Below, one piece after another: positions 1 through 9,718 of a stretch of 64,000 nucleotides of DNA. Below the pieces are notes generated by a model, which was not told the origin of the DNA, ran no database searches, and worked only from the letters and a program-made list of their open reading frames with translations. Position numbers and translations under genes: made by a program. Each line of letters starts with the position of its first letter. Within the stretch, counting starts at the first letter, position 1. This DNA is from Flavobacterium sp. J49 (GTDB lineage: Bacteria > Bacteroidota > Bacteroidia > Flavobacteriales > Flavobacteriaceae): positions 53,518-117,517 of the forward strand of contig NZ_JAAQQU010000040.1 of the NCBI RefSeq assembly GCF_011742145.1. The letters are read 5' to 3'.

Positions 1-1011
1 CAAAAAGTCGAAGCCAACATGCAGTTCGGAAAATTCATAGAACGCAATTATGAAAGTTGGTTCGAACCCAAAGCAGACAAACCCATACAATCCCACACGC
101 TTTTCAGAGAATTAGTTGTTCCCGAATTGGTCAAAAAAGACAAGCCCGTTTTATTTGTAGTCATCGATAACCTCCGCTATGACCAATGGAAAGCGATGGA
201 AAATGTGGTGGCGAATCATTACAAATTGGAAAAAGAGATTCCGTATTACGCTAGTTTACCAACAGCTACTCAATACGCCCGAAATTCTATTTTCTCTGGT
301 TTGACCCCTTCGGAAATGGAAAAACAGTTCCCGCAATATTGGAAAAACGACGTGGAAGAAGGTGGGAAAAATTTATATGAAGCCGAATTTTTAACCGCGC
401 ATTTGAAACGTTTAGGATTGAATATCAAACAAGATTATTTCAAAATCACCAATTTAGCCGGTGGCAGAAAGTTGGCCGACAATTTTAAAGCACTTAAAGA
501 CAACCAATTGGTTACTGTGGTTTACAACTTCGTAGACATGCTTTCACATGCCAAAACAGAAATGGATGTGGTAAAAGAATTGGCTTCGGATGACAAGGCT
601 TATCGCTCATTAACCTTGAGTTGGTTTAAAAATTCTCCTTTGCTGGAAATCATTCAACAGGCCCAAAAATTAGGGTTCAAATTGATTATTACTACTGACC
701 ACGGAACGATTAACGTAAAAAATCCGTCGAAAGTGATTGGCGATAAAAACACCAGTTTGAACTTGCGATACAAAACCGGCAGAAGTTTGACTTATGAAGA
801 CAAAGATGTATACGCTGTCAGAGACCCGAAAAAGATTGGATTACCAACAATCAATATGAGTAGCTCTTACATATTTGCCAAGAATGACTTATTTTTGGCC
901 TATGTAAACAACTACAATCATTATGTGAGTTACTATAGAAATACCTACCAACATGGCGGAATTTCACTCGAAGAAATGATTGTGCCGTTTTTAGTATTTA
1001 ATCCGAAATAA
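1..1011 (+). CDS. porX: PorX, PglZ-domain T9SS response regulator (5' part missing)
   Basis: The frame is open from base 1, so the receiver domain of this two-component regulator lies outside the window and only about 336 C-terminal residues are present. What remains is a PglZ/alkaline-phosphatase-like domain. It has an Asp-rich metal site (VVIDNLRYDQW, about residues 52-62), a candidate nucleophile Thr in PTATQYARNSI, a TTDHG metal motif near 230 and a C-terminal QHGGISLEEM motif. In Bacteroidetes PorX works with PorY to control type IX secretion genes, and its PglZ domain hydrolyses oligonucleotides. The T9SS cargo proteins at 27835 and 62420 fit this role. The next gene, tsaE, follows after an 84-bp spacer with an inverted repeat. 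Confidence 0.9.
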   Translation, partial: QKVEANMQFGKFIERNYESWFEPKADKPIQSHTLFRELVVPELVKKDKPVLFVVIDNLRYDQWKAMENVVANHYKLEKEIPYYASLPTATQYARNSIFSGLTPSEMEKQFPQYWKNDVEEGGKNLYEAEFLTAHLKRLGLNIKQDYFKITNLAGGRKLADNFKALKDNQLVTVVYNFVDMLSHAKTEMDVVKELASDDKAYRSLTLSWFKNSPLLEIIQQAQKLGFKLIITTDHGTINVKNPSKVIGDKNTSLNLRYKTGRSLTYEDKDVYAVRDPKKIGLPTINMSSSYIFAKNDLFLAYVNNYNHYVSYYRNTYQHGGISLEEMIVPFLVFNPK

Positions 1012-1021
1012 AAAAAAGTAA

Positions 1022-1079
1022 ACAGTGTTCAGCATTTAGTAATCCATTGAAAGCTAATTACTGAACACTAAATACTGAA
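1022..1079. repeat. intergenic inverted repeat between porX and tsaE
   Basis: The 9-base arms AGTGTTCAG (1024-1032) and CTGAACACT (1061-1069) are perfect complements, and further partial matches surround them (AGCATTTAGTAAT against ATTACTGAACACTAAAT). There is no U-tract, so it is not a standard terminator. It looks like one of the dispersed low-complexity hairpin repeats seen elsewhere in this window. Confidence 0.6.
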
Positions 1080-1095
1080 TGACCACTTACTTAAC

Positions 1096-1503
1096 ATGGA
1101 AATCATATTTTCACTTGACGAAATACAAGAAGTCGCTCAAAAAATCATAGCCGAAAAACCCCATAAAGTGATTTTGTTTCACGGTCAAATGGGCGTAGGC
1201 AAAACCACCTTGATTAAAGCTTTGGCCAAAGAACTTGGAGTGAAAGACGCTACGAGTAGTCCGACCTTTTCTTTGGTGAATGAATACCAAACTGACAATA
1301 ACCAATCCGTGTATCACTTTGATGTGTACCGATTAAAATCGGAAGCGGAAGCTTTAGACATGGGAATCGATGAATATTTGTATTCAGGACATTGGTGTTT
1401 TATTGAATGGGCCGAAAAGATTCCGAATTTGCTTCCGGAACATTATTCTACCATTGATCTATCCATTACTGTAGAAGGCAAAAGAGATTTAAGATTGACA
1501 TAA
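1096..1503 (+). CDS. tsaE: tRNA threonylcarbamoyladenosine biosynthesis ATPase TsaE
   Basis: TsaE is the small ATPase that works with TsaB and TsaD to place threonylcarbamoyl on A37 of ANN-decoding tRNAs in the cytoplasm. The 135-residue length is typical. A Walker A motif GQMGVGKTTL is seen at about residues 30-39, the switch segment ATSSPTFSLVNEY follows, and the family WCFIEWAEK motif lies near residue 99. It sits between porX and alanine dehydrogenase, all on the same strand. Confidence 0.95.
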   Translation: MEIIFSLDEIQEVAQKIIAEKPHKVILFHGQMGVGKTTLIKALAKELGVKDATSSPTFSLVNEYQTDNNQSVYHFDVYRLKSEAEALDMGIDEYLYSGHWCFIEWAEKIPNLLPEHYSTIDLSITVEGKRDLRLT

Positions 1504-1547
1504 TTCGATAAATTTTTGTAATTTGGTTGCAAATTCAACTGAGCCTT

Positions 1548-2741
1548 ATGTCCTTAACCCCATTCACTAAGCAACAACTTTTACCTCAAGAGGAAAAATT
1601 AGAAGTCTATCGTCATAAAAGTGAACTGTTTATTGGCATTCCCAAAGAGACATCCTATCAGGAAAGACGCATTTGCTTAACGCCTGATGCGGTAAATTCA
1701 TTGACTTCACACGGACACAAAGTGATGATTGAAGCCGGTGCCGGTTTGAGTTCGAGCTATACGGACAAAGAGTTTAGTGATGCCGGAGCCACAATTACTA
1801 AAGACACTAAGAAAGTTTTTAGTTGTCCGATGATTTTAAAGGTTGAACCCTTAACCATGGAAGAAATTGCCTTAGTAAATACCAATGCCATAGTCATTTC
1901 GGCCATCCAATTGAAAACCCGAAAAAAAGAATACTTCGAAGCCTTGAGCAAAAAAAAGATAACCGCTTTGGCTTTTGAATATATCAAAGACGAAGACGGT
2001 TCTTATCCGGCGGTCAAATCCTTGAGCGAAATAGCCGGAACCGCATCAGTACTTATCGCAGCCGAATTAATGATTAACAACCAATTTGGGAAAGGATTAC
2101 TTTTAGGCAATATCACCGGAGTTCCTCCCACTGATGTGGTAATTCTCGGTGCCGGAACGGTAGGAGAATTTGCGGCCAAAACGGCTTTAGGCTTAGGCGC
2201 ACATGTAAAAGTTTTTGACAACTCCATTACCAAATTACGCCGATTACAGAACAATTTAAACCAAAGAATATTCACCTCTACCATACAACCTAAATCCTTA
2301 TTAAAAGCACTCAGAAGATGCGACGTAGCTATTGGTGCCATGCGTGGTAAAGAACGTTGTCCGGTTGTAGTGACCGAAACCATGGTAGAGCATATGAAAA
2401 AAGGCGCAGTGATTGTCGATGTGAGTATTGATACCGGCGGTTGTTTTGAAACTTCAGAAGTGACGACTCACGAATCACCTACTTTTATCAAGAATAATAT
2501 CATTCATTATTGCGTTCCTAATATTCCTTCGCGCTATTCAAAAACCGCTTCGCTTTCTATTAGTAACATCATCACACCTTATCTCTTACAAATAGCGGAA
2601 GATGGTGGTATTGAAAGCGCCATTCGCTGCAACAAAGGATTGAAAAACGGAGTTTATCTCTATCATGGGATTTTGACTAACAAAGCCATTGGTGATTGGT
2701 TCAATTTACCCGACAATGATATCAATCTGATTGTATTCTAA
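1548..2741 (+). CDS. ald: alanine dehydrogenase
   Basis: This enzyme performs NAD-dependent reversible deamination of L-alanine to pyruvate and ammonia. The N-terminal domain carries the family motif IPKETSYQERR (about 31-41), and the Rossmann fingerprint VVILGAGTVGEFAAK lies near residue 200. The open frame extends back to a TTG at 1527, but the ATG at 1548 (MSLTPFTK) is the better start and gives 397 residues, the usual family size. Ald is classically a soluble hexamer. It begins 44 bp after tsaE. Transhydrogenase PntA shares this fold, but length and motifs favour alanine dehydrogenase. Confidence 0.9.
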   Translation: MSLTPFTKQQLLPQEEKLEVYRHKSELFIGIPKETSYQERRICLTPDAVNSLTSHGHKVMIEAGAGLSSSYTDKEFSDAGATITKDTKKVFSCPMILKVEPLTMEEIALVNTNAIVISAIQLKTRKKEYFEALSKKKITALAFEYIKDEDGSYPAVKSLSEIAGTASVLIAAELMINNQFGKGLLLGNITGVPPTDVVILGAGTVGEFAAKTALGLGAHVKVFDNSITKLRRLQNNLNQRIFTSTIQPKSLLKALRRCDVAIGAMRGKERCPVVVTETMVEHMKKGAVIVDVSIDTGGCFETSEVTTHESPTFIKNNIIHYCVPNIPSRYSKTASLSISNIITPYLLQIAEDGGIESAIRCNKGLKNGVYLYHGILTNKAIGDWFNLPDNDINLIVF

Positions 2742-2781
2742 AATAAAACCGTATTTCATTTACTGAATATCGAACATTGAT

Positions 2782-2789
2782 TACTTTTG
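2782..2789 (+). promoter_or_regulatory. -7 promoter element TACTTTTG
   Basis: The sequence matches the Bacteroidetes -7 consensus TAnnTTTG exactly and lies 18 bp before the ATG of the small membrane protein at 2808. No clear TTG -33 box was found at the usual distance. Confidence 0.55.
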
Positions 2790-2807
2790 CCAAAAAAATA
2801 ATCAATT

Positions 2808-3188
2808 ATGAAATTTTACCAACGATTGGCCTACTACTTAGTGGGTTTTGTCATCGGATCGTTTTTTGTGGTTTTAGTACTTAGCGGAAAAGACACCAGA
2901 TGCAATTATTTCCCTAACGCCAGAGTTTTGAATGACCTTAGAAACAAACCTTTTCATTATGATTCAATTGCCACTAAGCAAATGAGTGAAGGTTTAGCCG
3001 ATAAAGCTGATATAAAGAACATACTGACTCACGGTGATGTAGATTTTGACAAAAGTAACATACCGGCAGAAGGAGGAAAAAAATATGTTATCTATGGTCA
3101 GAACAAGAAAGCAAAAGAAATCACATTAGAAGTTATTAATTATTCGAATAAAGCAGTTTTAAAAAACATTTCAGAAACAAAAGAATAA
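2808..3188 (+). CDS. small membrane-anchored protein, DUF4258-like
   Basis: This 126-residue protein has one N-terminal hydrophobic helix (about residues 8-27), then a polar domain with the pattern KQMSEGLADKADIKNILTHG and a final strand-rich part. The layout resembles the DUF4258 family of Bacteroidetes, whose function is unknown. It has its own TAnnTTTG promoter and ends at a strong bidirectional terminator shared with secDF, so it is probably monocistronic. The helix could be an uncleaved signal anchor. Confidence 0.7.
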   Translation: MKFYQRLAYYLVGFVIGSFFVVLVLSGKDTRCNYFPNARVLNDLRNKPFHYDSIATKQMSEGLADKADIKNILTHGDVDFDKSNIPAEGGKKYVIYGQNKKAKEITLEVINYSNKAVLKNISETKE

Positions 3189-3200
3189 TTAAAAGATACA

Positions 3201-3241
3201 AACAAAAAAAGGGTTGTCAAATTGACAACCCTTTTTTGTTT
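3201..3241. terminator. bidirectional intrinsic terminator
   Basis: A near-perfect hairpin (GGGTTGTCAA paired with TTGACAACCC) has an A-run on its left and a T-run on its right, so it works in both directions. It separates the convergent 2808 gene and secDF. Confidence 0.9.
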
Positions 3242-3255
3242 GTATATAGCTAAAA

Positions 3256-6228
3256 CTATGCTTGATTTCCGGTGTGACGGCTTTCAATTTCTTCAACTTC
3301 TTTCTTGCTCATCGTATCATATACAACCGGAGTTGCAATGAATAGAGAAGAGTAAGTCCCGACAAAGATTCCCACCAACATAGCAAAGATAAATCCTCTG
3401 ATAGATTCTCCACCAAAAATGAACATGATTAACAATACTAAAATCATCGTTAATGATGTATTGATGGTTCTTGATAACGTAGTATTAATTGAAGCGTTTA
3501 CAACATCTTTGAATGTTCCTTTAACATTTCCGGCTAAGAACTCTCTTACCCTGTCAAATACAATTACAGTATCATTCATAGAGTAACCGATAACGGTTAA
3601 AATCGCTGCAATAAAGTGCTGGTCCATTTCCATGTGGAAAGGCATGTATTTGTATAATAAAGAATACAATCCCAATACAAAGATAACGTCGTGGAATACT
3701 GCCGCAATAGCACCCAATGAATATTGCCATTTACGGAATGAAATTACTAAGTACAATCCAACCACCAACATGGCTCCGATAACGGCCCAGAAAGAGTTGG
3801 TTTTAATATCGGCAGAAATCGCTGCTCCTACTTTTGAAGCTTGTAACACTCCAACCTGCTTTCCATCATAAGTATTGATGAAATTCTCATAAGTAAATCC
3901 GTCTTTGTAGTATTTCTTTAAGGTGTTGTATAATTTTTCGTTTACCTCTTTGTCAACTTCTACACCGTCTTCTTTGATTTTGTATTTAGTTGTCACTTTT
4001 AATTGGTCTTCATCACCAAAAACTTTAGCTTCCACAGCTACACCAAAAGCACTTGATAATTCTTCTGAAACTTGGGTAGGCTCTACCGGTTTTTCAAACT
4101 TCACTTGGAATGTTCTTCCTCCGACAAAATCAACACCTTCGTCAAGACCGTTAAAGTAGAAAGACACACAGCTTACTACTACTACTAAAGAAGAGAAGAT
4201 ATAAGATATCTTTCTAATACCGATAAAGTCAAAATGGAATCCGGTGAACCAGTTTTTGGTTAATGGCGTAGTAAAGGTTAAGCTTCTGTTTTTAGCAATA
4301 TCTCTATCGATAAAGATTCTGGCAATAAAAATTGAAGTAAATAATGAAGTGAAAATACCGATTAACAAAGTAGTAGCAAAACCTTGAATTGGTCCTGTAC
4401 CAAAGATGAACAAAATAGCTCCGGTTAATACGTGAGTAACGTTGGCATCAATAATCGAACGCATAGCTCCTTTCCACCCGTAAGATGATTTTACCGCATC
4501 TCCAAGGGTTTTACCTTCTCGCAATTCTTCTTTAGCTCTTTCATAGATAATGATGTTCGCATCTACCGCCGTTCCTAAAGTTAACACGATACCGGCAATA
4601 CCAGGTAAGGTTAATACCGCTCCTAAACTGGCTAAGATTCCGAATAAGAATAATAAGTTGACTAACAAAGCTACGTTGGCATACCAACCGGCTCTTCCGT
4701 AGTAGAATACCATCCATAAACACACCAATAAGAAACCTACAATAGAAGAAGTAGTACCGGCATCAATCGCTTTTTGTCCTAATGATGGACCAACGATTTC
4801 TGATTGGATGATTTCTGCTGTAGCCGGTAATTTACCTGCTCTTAATACGTTGGCTAAATCTTTGGTTTCCGCTACGTCAAAACTTCCTGTGATTTCAGAT
4901 CTTCCACCGGCAATTGGTCCAGAAGTAACTCCCGGCGCAGAATAAACTACATTATCTAAAGCGATAGCGATATAACTTTTTTGTGTGTAAGCATTGTTGG
5001 TCAATTTTTCCCAAACATTCGCTCCTGCACCATTCATTTGCATTGAAACAGCAGGTTTCCCCATTTGGTCAAAAGTATCTCTTGCATCTACAATTACACC
5101 ACCTCCAAGAGGAGCAATATCATCTTTATTTCCTTTTAAGGCATACAATTCAACCGTAGTTGATTCTTTTTTGGTTTTTTCATCAACACTTACAACCGGT
5201 TTACCCCAAACGAATTTGGCGAAACGCTTGTCACCCGGCAACAAAGCACGGATTTCTTGTTTTTTCAAATAGCCGCTAACTGCAGCAGTATCTTTAGTAG
5301 AAACTATCGCTAAGATTGGACCACCGCCCAATGAAACAAACTTGTCTACTAAAGGATTGTTTCCTTTTTTAGTCGCAGTAGAATCTTTGTCTTTATCTGT
5401 CAACAACTTGCTTAATGAATCTGCAGGTTTAGCTGCTTCAACTTTCTCGTCAACTTTAACTGTTGCTTTTAAAGCTTCGTTGGCTTGTTGTAAAAATCCG
5501 CCTAATTCTTCCGCCTTGTAAGTTTCCCAGAACTCTAATTCTGCTTTGCTTGATACTAATTTTTTGATACGGTCAACGTCTTTCGCTCCAGGTAATTCGA
5601 TTAAGATTCTACCGGTTTGACCTAACTTAGCAATGTTAGGTTGGGTTACCCCGAATTTGTCGATACGGCTTCTTAATACCCCAAATGCTGATTCTACAGA
5701 CTCGTCTACTTTTCTTCTCAATACTTTTTGCACTTCAGCATCAGTAGAATTAAAGTTCAACTCACTGTCGTCAAAATTTCTATTGGCAAAAATATCCGGA
5801 GAGGCTAGTTTTGTTGTTCCTTTATTAGCATCAAATGCTTCAAAGAAAGCATCCAAGTAAGATTGGTTTCCTCTTTGATTTCTCTTTGCTTCTTCCAACG
5901 CTTTGTTGAAAGCAGGATTTTTTGAATTGTTTGATAATTGAACCAAAACATCCTTAACCGAAATTTGAAGAATTACGTTAATTCCTCCTTCAAGGTCAAG
6001 ACCTTTGTTAATCTGTTTGTCTTTCACATCATTGTATGTGAAAAAATCAAGAAAAACTTTTTCCTTTCCTATTGAGTCAAGATATTTGATTTCTTTCTCA
6101 GGATTTCCTCCTGCAAAAGTTTTGGCATCGCTTTTTACTTTATTGGCCACAAAAGTGAACGAAAGTTGGTAGATACTTACCAATGCAAATAGAATTGCGA
6201 AAAATTTAACTAGTCCTTTATTCTGCAT
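3256..6228 (-). CDS. secDF: SecDF, fused protein-export membrane subunit
   Basis: SecD and SecF use the proton gradient to pull proteins through SecYEG on the periplasmic side. Here both are one 990-residue chain, as is usual in Bacteroidetes. The SecD half has an N-terminal helix, GLDLEGGINVIL near residue 76, a long periplasmic P1 region and DANIIIYERAKEEL near 552. The SecF half follows with GVDFVGGRTF near 697 and NDTVIVFDRVREF near 889. About twelve membrane helices are expected. A TAnnTTTG promoter lies about 125 bp upstream, and the gene ends at the shared terminator at 3201-3241. Confidence 0.97.
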   Translation of the reverse strand: MQNKGLVKFFAILFALVSIYQLSFTFVANKVKSDAKTFAGGNPEKEIKYLDSIGKEKVFLDFFTYNDVKDKQINKGLDLEGGINVILQISVKDVLVQLSNNSKNPAFNKALEEAKRNQRGNQSYLDAFFEAFDANKGTTKLASPDIFANRNFDDSELNFNSTDAEVQKVLRRKVDESVESAFGVLRSRIDKFGVTQPNIAKLGQTGRILIELPGAKDVDRIKKLVSSKAELEFWETYKAEELGGFLQQANEALKATVKVDEKVEAAKPADSLSKLLTDKDKDSTATKKGNNPLVDKFVSLGGGPILAIVSTKDTAAVSGYLKKQEIRALLPGDKRFAKFVWGKPVVSVDEKTKKESTTVELYALKGNKDDIAPLGGGVIVDARDTFDQMGKPAVSMQMNGAGANVWEKLTNNAYTQKSYIAIALDNVVYSAPGVTSGPIAGGRSEITGSFDVAETKDLANVLRAGKLPATAEIIQSEIVGPSLGQKAIDAGTTSSIVGFLLVCLWMVFYYGRAGWYANVALLVNLLFLFGILASLGAVLTLPGIAGIVLTLGTAVDANIIIYERAKEELREGKTLGDAVKSSYGWKGAMRSIIDANVTHVLTGAILFIFGTGPIQGFATTLLIGIFTSLFTSIFIARIFIDRDIAKNRSLTFTTPLTKNWFTGFHFDFIGIRKISYIFSSLVVVVSCVSFYFNGLDEGVDFVGGRTFQVKFEKPVEPTQVSEELSSAFGVAVEAKVFGDEDQLKVTTKYKIKEDGVEVDKEVNEKLYNTLKKYYKDGFTYENFINTYDGKQVGVLQASKVGAAISADIKTNSFWAVIGAMLVVGLYLVISFRKWQYSLGAIAAVFHDVIFVLGLYSLLYKYMPFHMEMDQHFIAAILTVIGYSMNDTVIVFDRVREFLAGNVKGTFKDVVNASINTTLSRTINTSLTMILVLLIMFIFGGESIRGFIFAMLVGIFVGTYSSLFIATPVVYDTMSKKEVEEIESRHTGNQA

Positions 6229-6352
6229 TATTACTAAAAATTAATTAATTCTGTGTTAATAGTTACTTCATTTAAAGCAAAAACTATTGAAATTCAAAAC
6301 ATTATACGTTAAAGTATTGAATTTCCAATATTTCCCTTTTTTATGAAACGTG

Positions 6353-6383
6353 CAAATATATAATTATAGATAAGATTAACCAA
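6353..6383 (-). promoter_or_regulatory. Bacteroidetes-type promoter of secDF
   Basis: On the minus strand a TTG (-33 box, 6383-6381) is followed after 20 bp by TATATTTG (-7 box, 6360-6353). This spacing matches the Flavobacterium TTG-N17-23-TAnnTTTG consensus. Confidence 0.7.
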
Positions 6384-6401
6384 TATTTTCATGATTAATA
6401 T

Positions 6402-6438
6402 CAAAAAAAAGACTGCAAAGTTTGCAGCCTCTTTTTTA
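6402..6438 (-). terminator. intrinsic terminator after mdh
   Basis: Read on the minus strand, a stem GGCTGCAAA/TTTGCAGTC is followed by eight T residues. It lies 16 bp past the mdh stop. Confidence 0.85.
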
Positions 6439-6453
6439 AGTTACCTTAATATA

Positions 6454-7389
6454 TTATGCTAAATGAGATTTTAAGTCATTATTCATGTTGCGAACCGCAT
6501 CGGCACTCTTAGCAAATAAAGCTTTTTCAGCGTCGTTTAAGTTGATGTCAACGATTTTTTCAACTCCGTTTTTACCAATGATACAAGGCACACCGATACA
6601 AATATCGCTTTGCCCGTATTCACCTTCCAAATAAACCGAACACGGAATCATTTTGTGTTGGTCATTCAAAATGGCATCCACCAAATAAGCTACTGAAGCT
6701 CCCGGAGCATACCAAGCCGAAGTTCCCAATAAAGCGGTTAAAGTAGCGCCACCAACCATAGTATCTGCCGACACTTTTGCTAAAGCTTCTTCAGATAAAA
6801 ACTGAGAAACCGGCACACCGTTATAAGAAGCCAATCTGGTCAACGGAATCATAGTGGTATCACCATGACCACCGATTACCATTCCTTGAATATCATTCGC
6901 CGGTTTGTCAAGCGCCAAAGACAAATACGTTTTGAAACGCGAGCTGTCTAGAGTTCCGCCCATACCGATGATTCTGTTTTTGGGCAAACCTAAAGATTTA
7001 TAAGTCAAGTAAGTCATGGTATCCATCGGATTTGACACTATCACAAAAATCGCATTGGGTGAATTTTGCAATAAATTCTCCGCCACAGATTTCACAATCC
7101 CCGCATTAATTCCGATTAACTCTTCACGAGTCATACCCGGTTTTCTCGGAATTCCTGAGGTAATTACTACCACATCACTTCCGGCCGTTTTAGCATAATC
7201 ATTGGTACTTCCAACCACTTTGGTATTGAACCCTAAAGTGGTTTGGGTTTGCATAATGTCTAATGCTTTTCCTTCTGCAAATCCTTCTCTAATATCCACC
7301 AACACAATTTCGCTGGCAATTCTTCTGTAAGCAATAGCATCGGCACATGTTGCCCCAACGTTTCCTGCTCCTACAATCGTAACTTTCAT
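6454..7389 (-). CDS. mdh: malate dehydrogenase
   Basis: This enzyme converts malate and oxaloacetate with NAD in the TCA cycle. The 311-residue chain begins with the Rossmann motif MKVTIVGAGNVGATCA, has the substrate loop with SGIPRKPGMTREEL near residue 80, VSNPMDTMTY, and the catalytic His in GGHGDTTMIPL near 173. The pattern belongs to the LDH-like MDH group found in Bacteroidetes, not the E. coli type. It is followed by a terminator and preceded by a repeat-filled 200-bp spacer, so it is likely transcribed alone. Confidence 0.95.
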   Translation of the reverse strand: MKVTIVGAGNVGATCADAIAYRRIASEIVLVDIREGFAEGKALDIMQTQTTLGFNTKVVGSTNDYAKTAGSDVVVITSGIPRKPGMTREELIGINAGIVKSVAENLLQNSPNAIFVIVSNPMDTMTYLTYKSLGLPKNRIIGMGGTLDSSRFKTYLSLALDKPANDIQGMVIGGHGDTTMIPLTRLASYNGVPVSQFLSEEALAKVSADTMVGGATLTALLGTSAWYAPGASVAYLVDAILNDQHKMIPCSVYLEGEYGQSDICIGVPCIIGKNGVEKIVDINLNDAEKALFAKSADAVRNMNNDLKSHLA

Positions 7390-7409
7390 TTGTATATTAA
7401 TTTAATTTC

Positions 7410-7443
7410 CGCTGCGCTCCAATTCAGTTCGGCTACGCCTCGG
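7410..7443. repeat. short GC-rich REP-like segment
   Basis: A GC-rich segment with the words GCTGCGCTCC and CGGCTACGCCTCGGG stands out against the AT-rich surroundings. It is next to the larger element at 7468-7588 and looks like a dispersed intergenic repeat. Confidence 0.4.
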
Positions 7444-7467
7444 GTGTTGTTTGTTTTTTTTTTTGAA

Positions 7468-7588
7468 GCTAATCCCGCTTTCCGTTACAATCTTTTTGTT
7501 TTGTAAAAAGCCCTTCGACTGCGCTCAGGGTGACAAAACAAAAAGGATTTCCACTGCAACCTGCCTGCCGGCAGGCAAGTCGGGGCTA
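7468..7588. repeat. nested palindromic intergenic element next to gyrB
   Basis: The outer arms GCTAATCCCGC (7468) and CGGGGCTAG (to 7589) are partly complementary. An inner stem CTTTTTGTTTTGT pairs with ACAAAACAAAAAG. Inside the loop sits CCCTTCGACTGCGCTCAGGG, itself a hairpin. Near the right end is a perfect 16-base palindrome TGCCTGCCGGCAGGCA at 7562-7577. It abuts the gyrB stop codon. No U-tract follows on the gyrB strand, so it is probably not a simple terminator. Confidence 0.65.
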
Positions 7589-7589
7589 G

Positions 7590-9536
<1,947 letters not shown>

Positions 9537-9569
9537 TTATCGTAAAAAATGTAATTTTTGTCTAACACG

Positions 9570-9577
9570 CAAATATA
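9570..9577 (-). promoter_or_regulatory. -7 promoter element of gyrB
   Basis: The minus strand reads TATATTTG, an exact TAnnTTTG match, 40 bp before the gyrB ATG. A TTG further upstream (9604-9602) is 24 bp away, slightly too far to be a certain -33 box. Confidence 0.5.
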
Positions 9578-9653
9578 TAAAAACGCATAGGATTTCCTAT
9601 TCAAAAAAGGGTTTAAAAGGGTGAAGTTATTAACATTTTCAATAGGATTTCAA

Positions 9654-9686
9654 CAAAAAAAACGCCCGTCAAAAATGACGGACGTT
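9654..9686 (-). terminator. intrinsic terminator after asnB
   Basis: The minus strand has the stem AACGTCCGTCA/TGACGGGCGTT followed by a T-run, 33 bp past the asnB stop. Confidence 0.85.
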
Positions 9687-9718
9687 CTTTAACAAACAAA
9701 CTAAACTTCAATCTAAAC

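Noticed and set aside
1527..1547. TTG start of alanine dehydrogenase at 1527
   Set aside because: The ATG at 1548 gives the normal family N-terminus; the same reasoning rejected TTG starts at 20708, 30520, 32158, 41877 and 49491.
7468..7588. Intrinsic terminator of gyrB
   Set aside because: On the gyrB strand the element is followed by A-rich, not U-rich, sequence.
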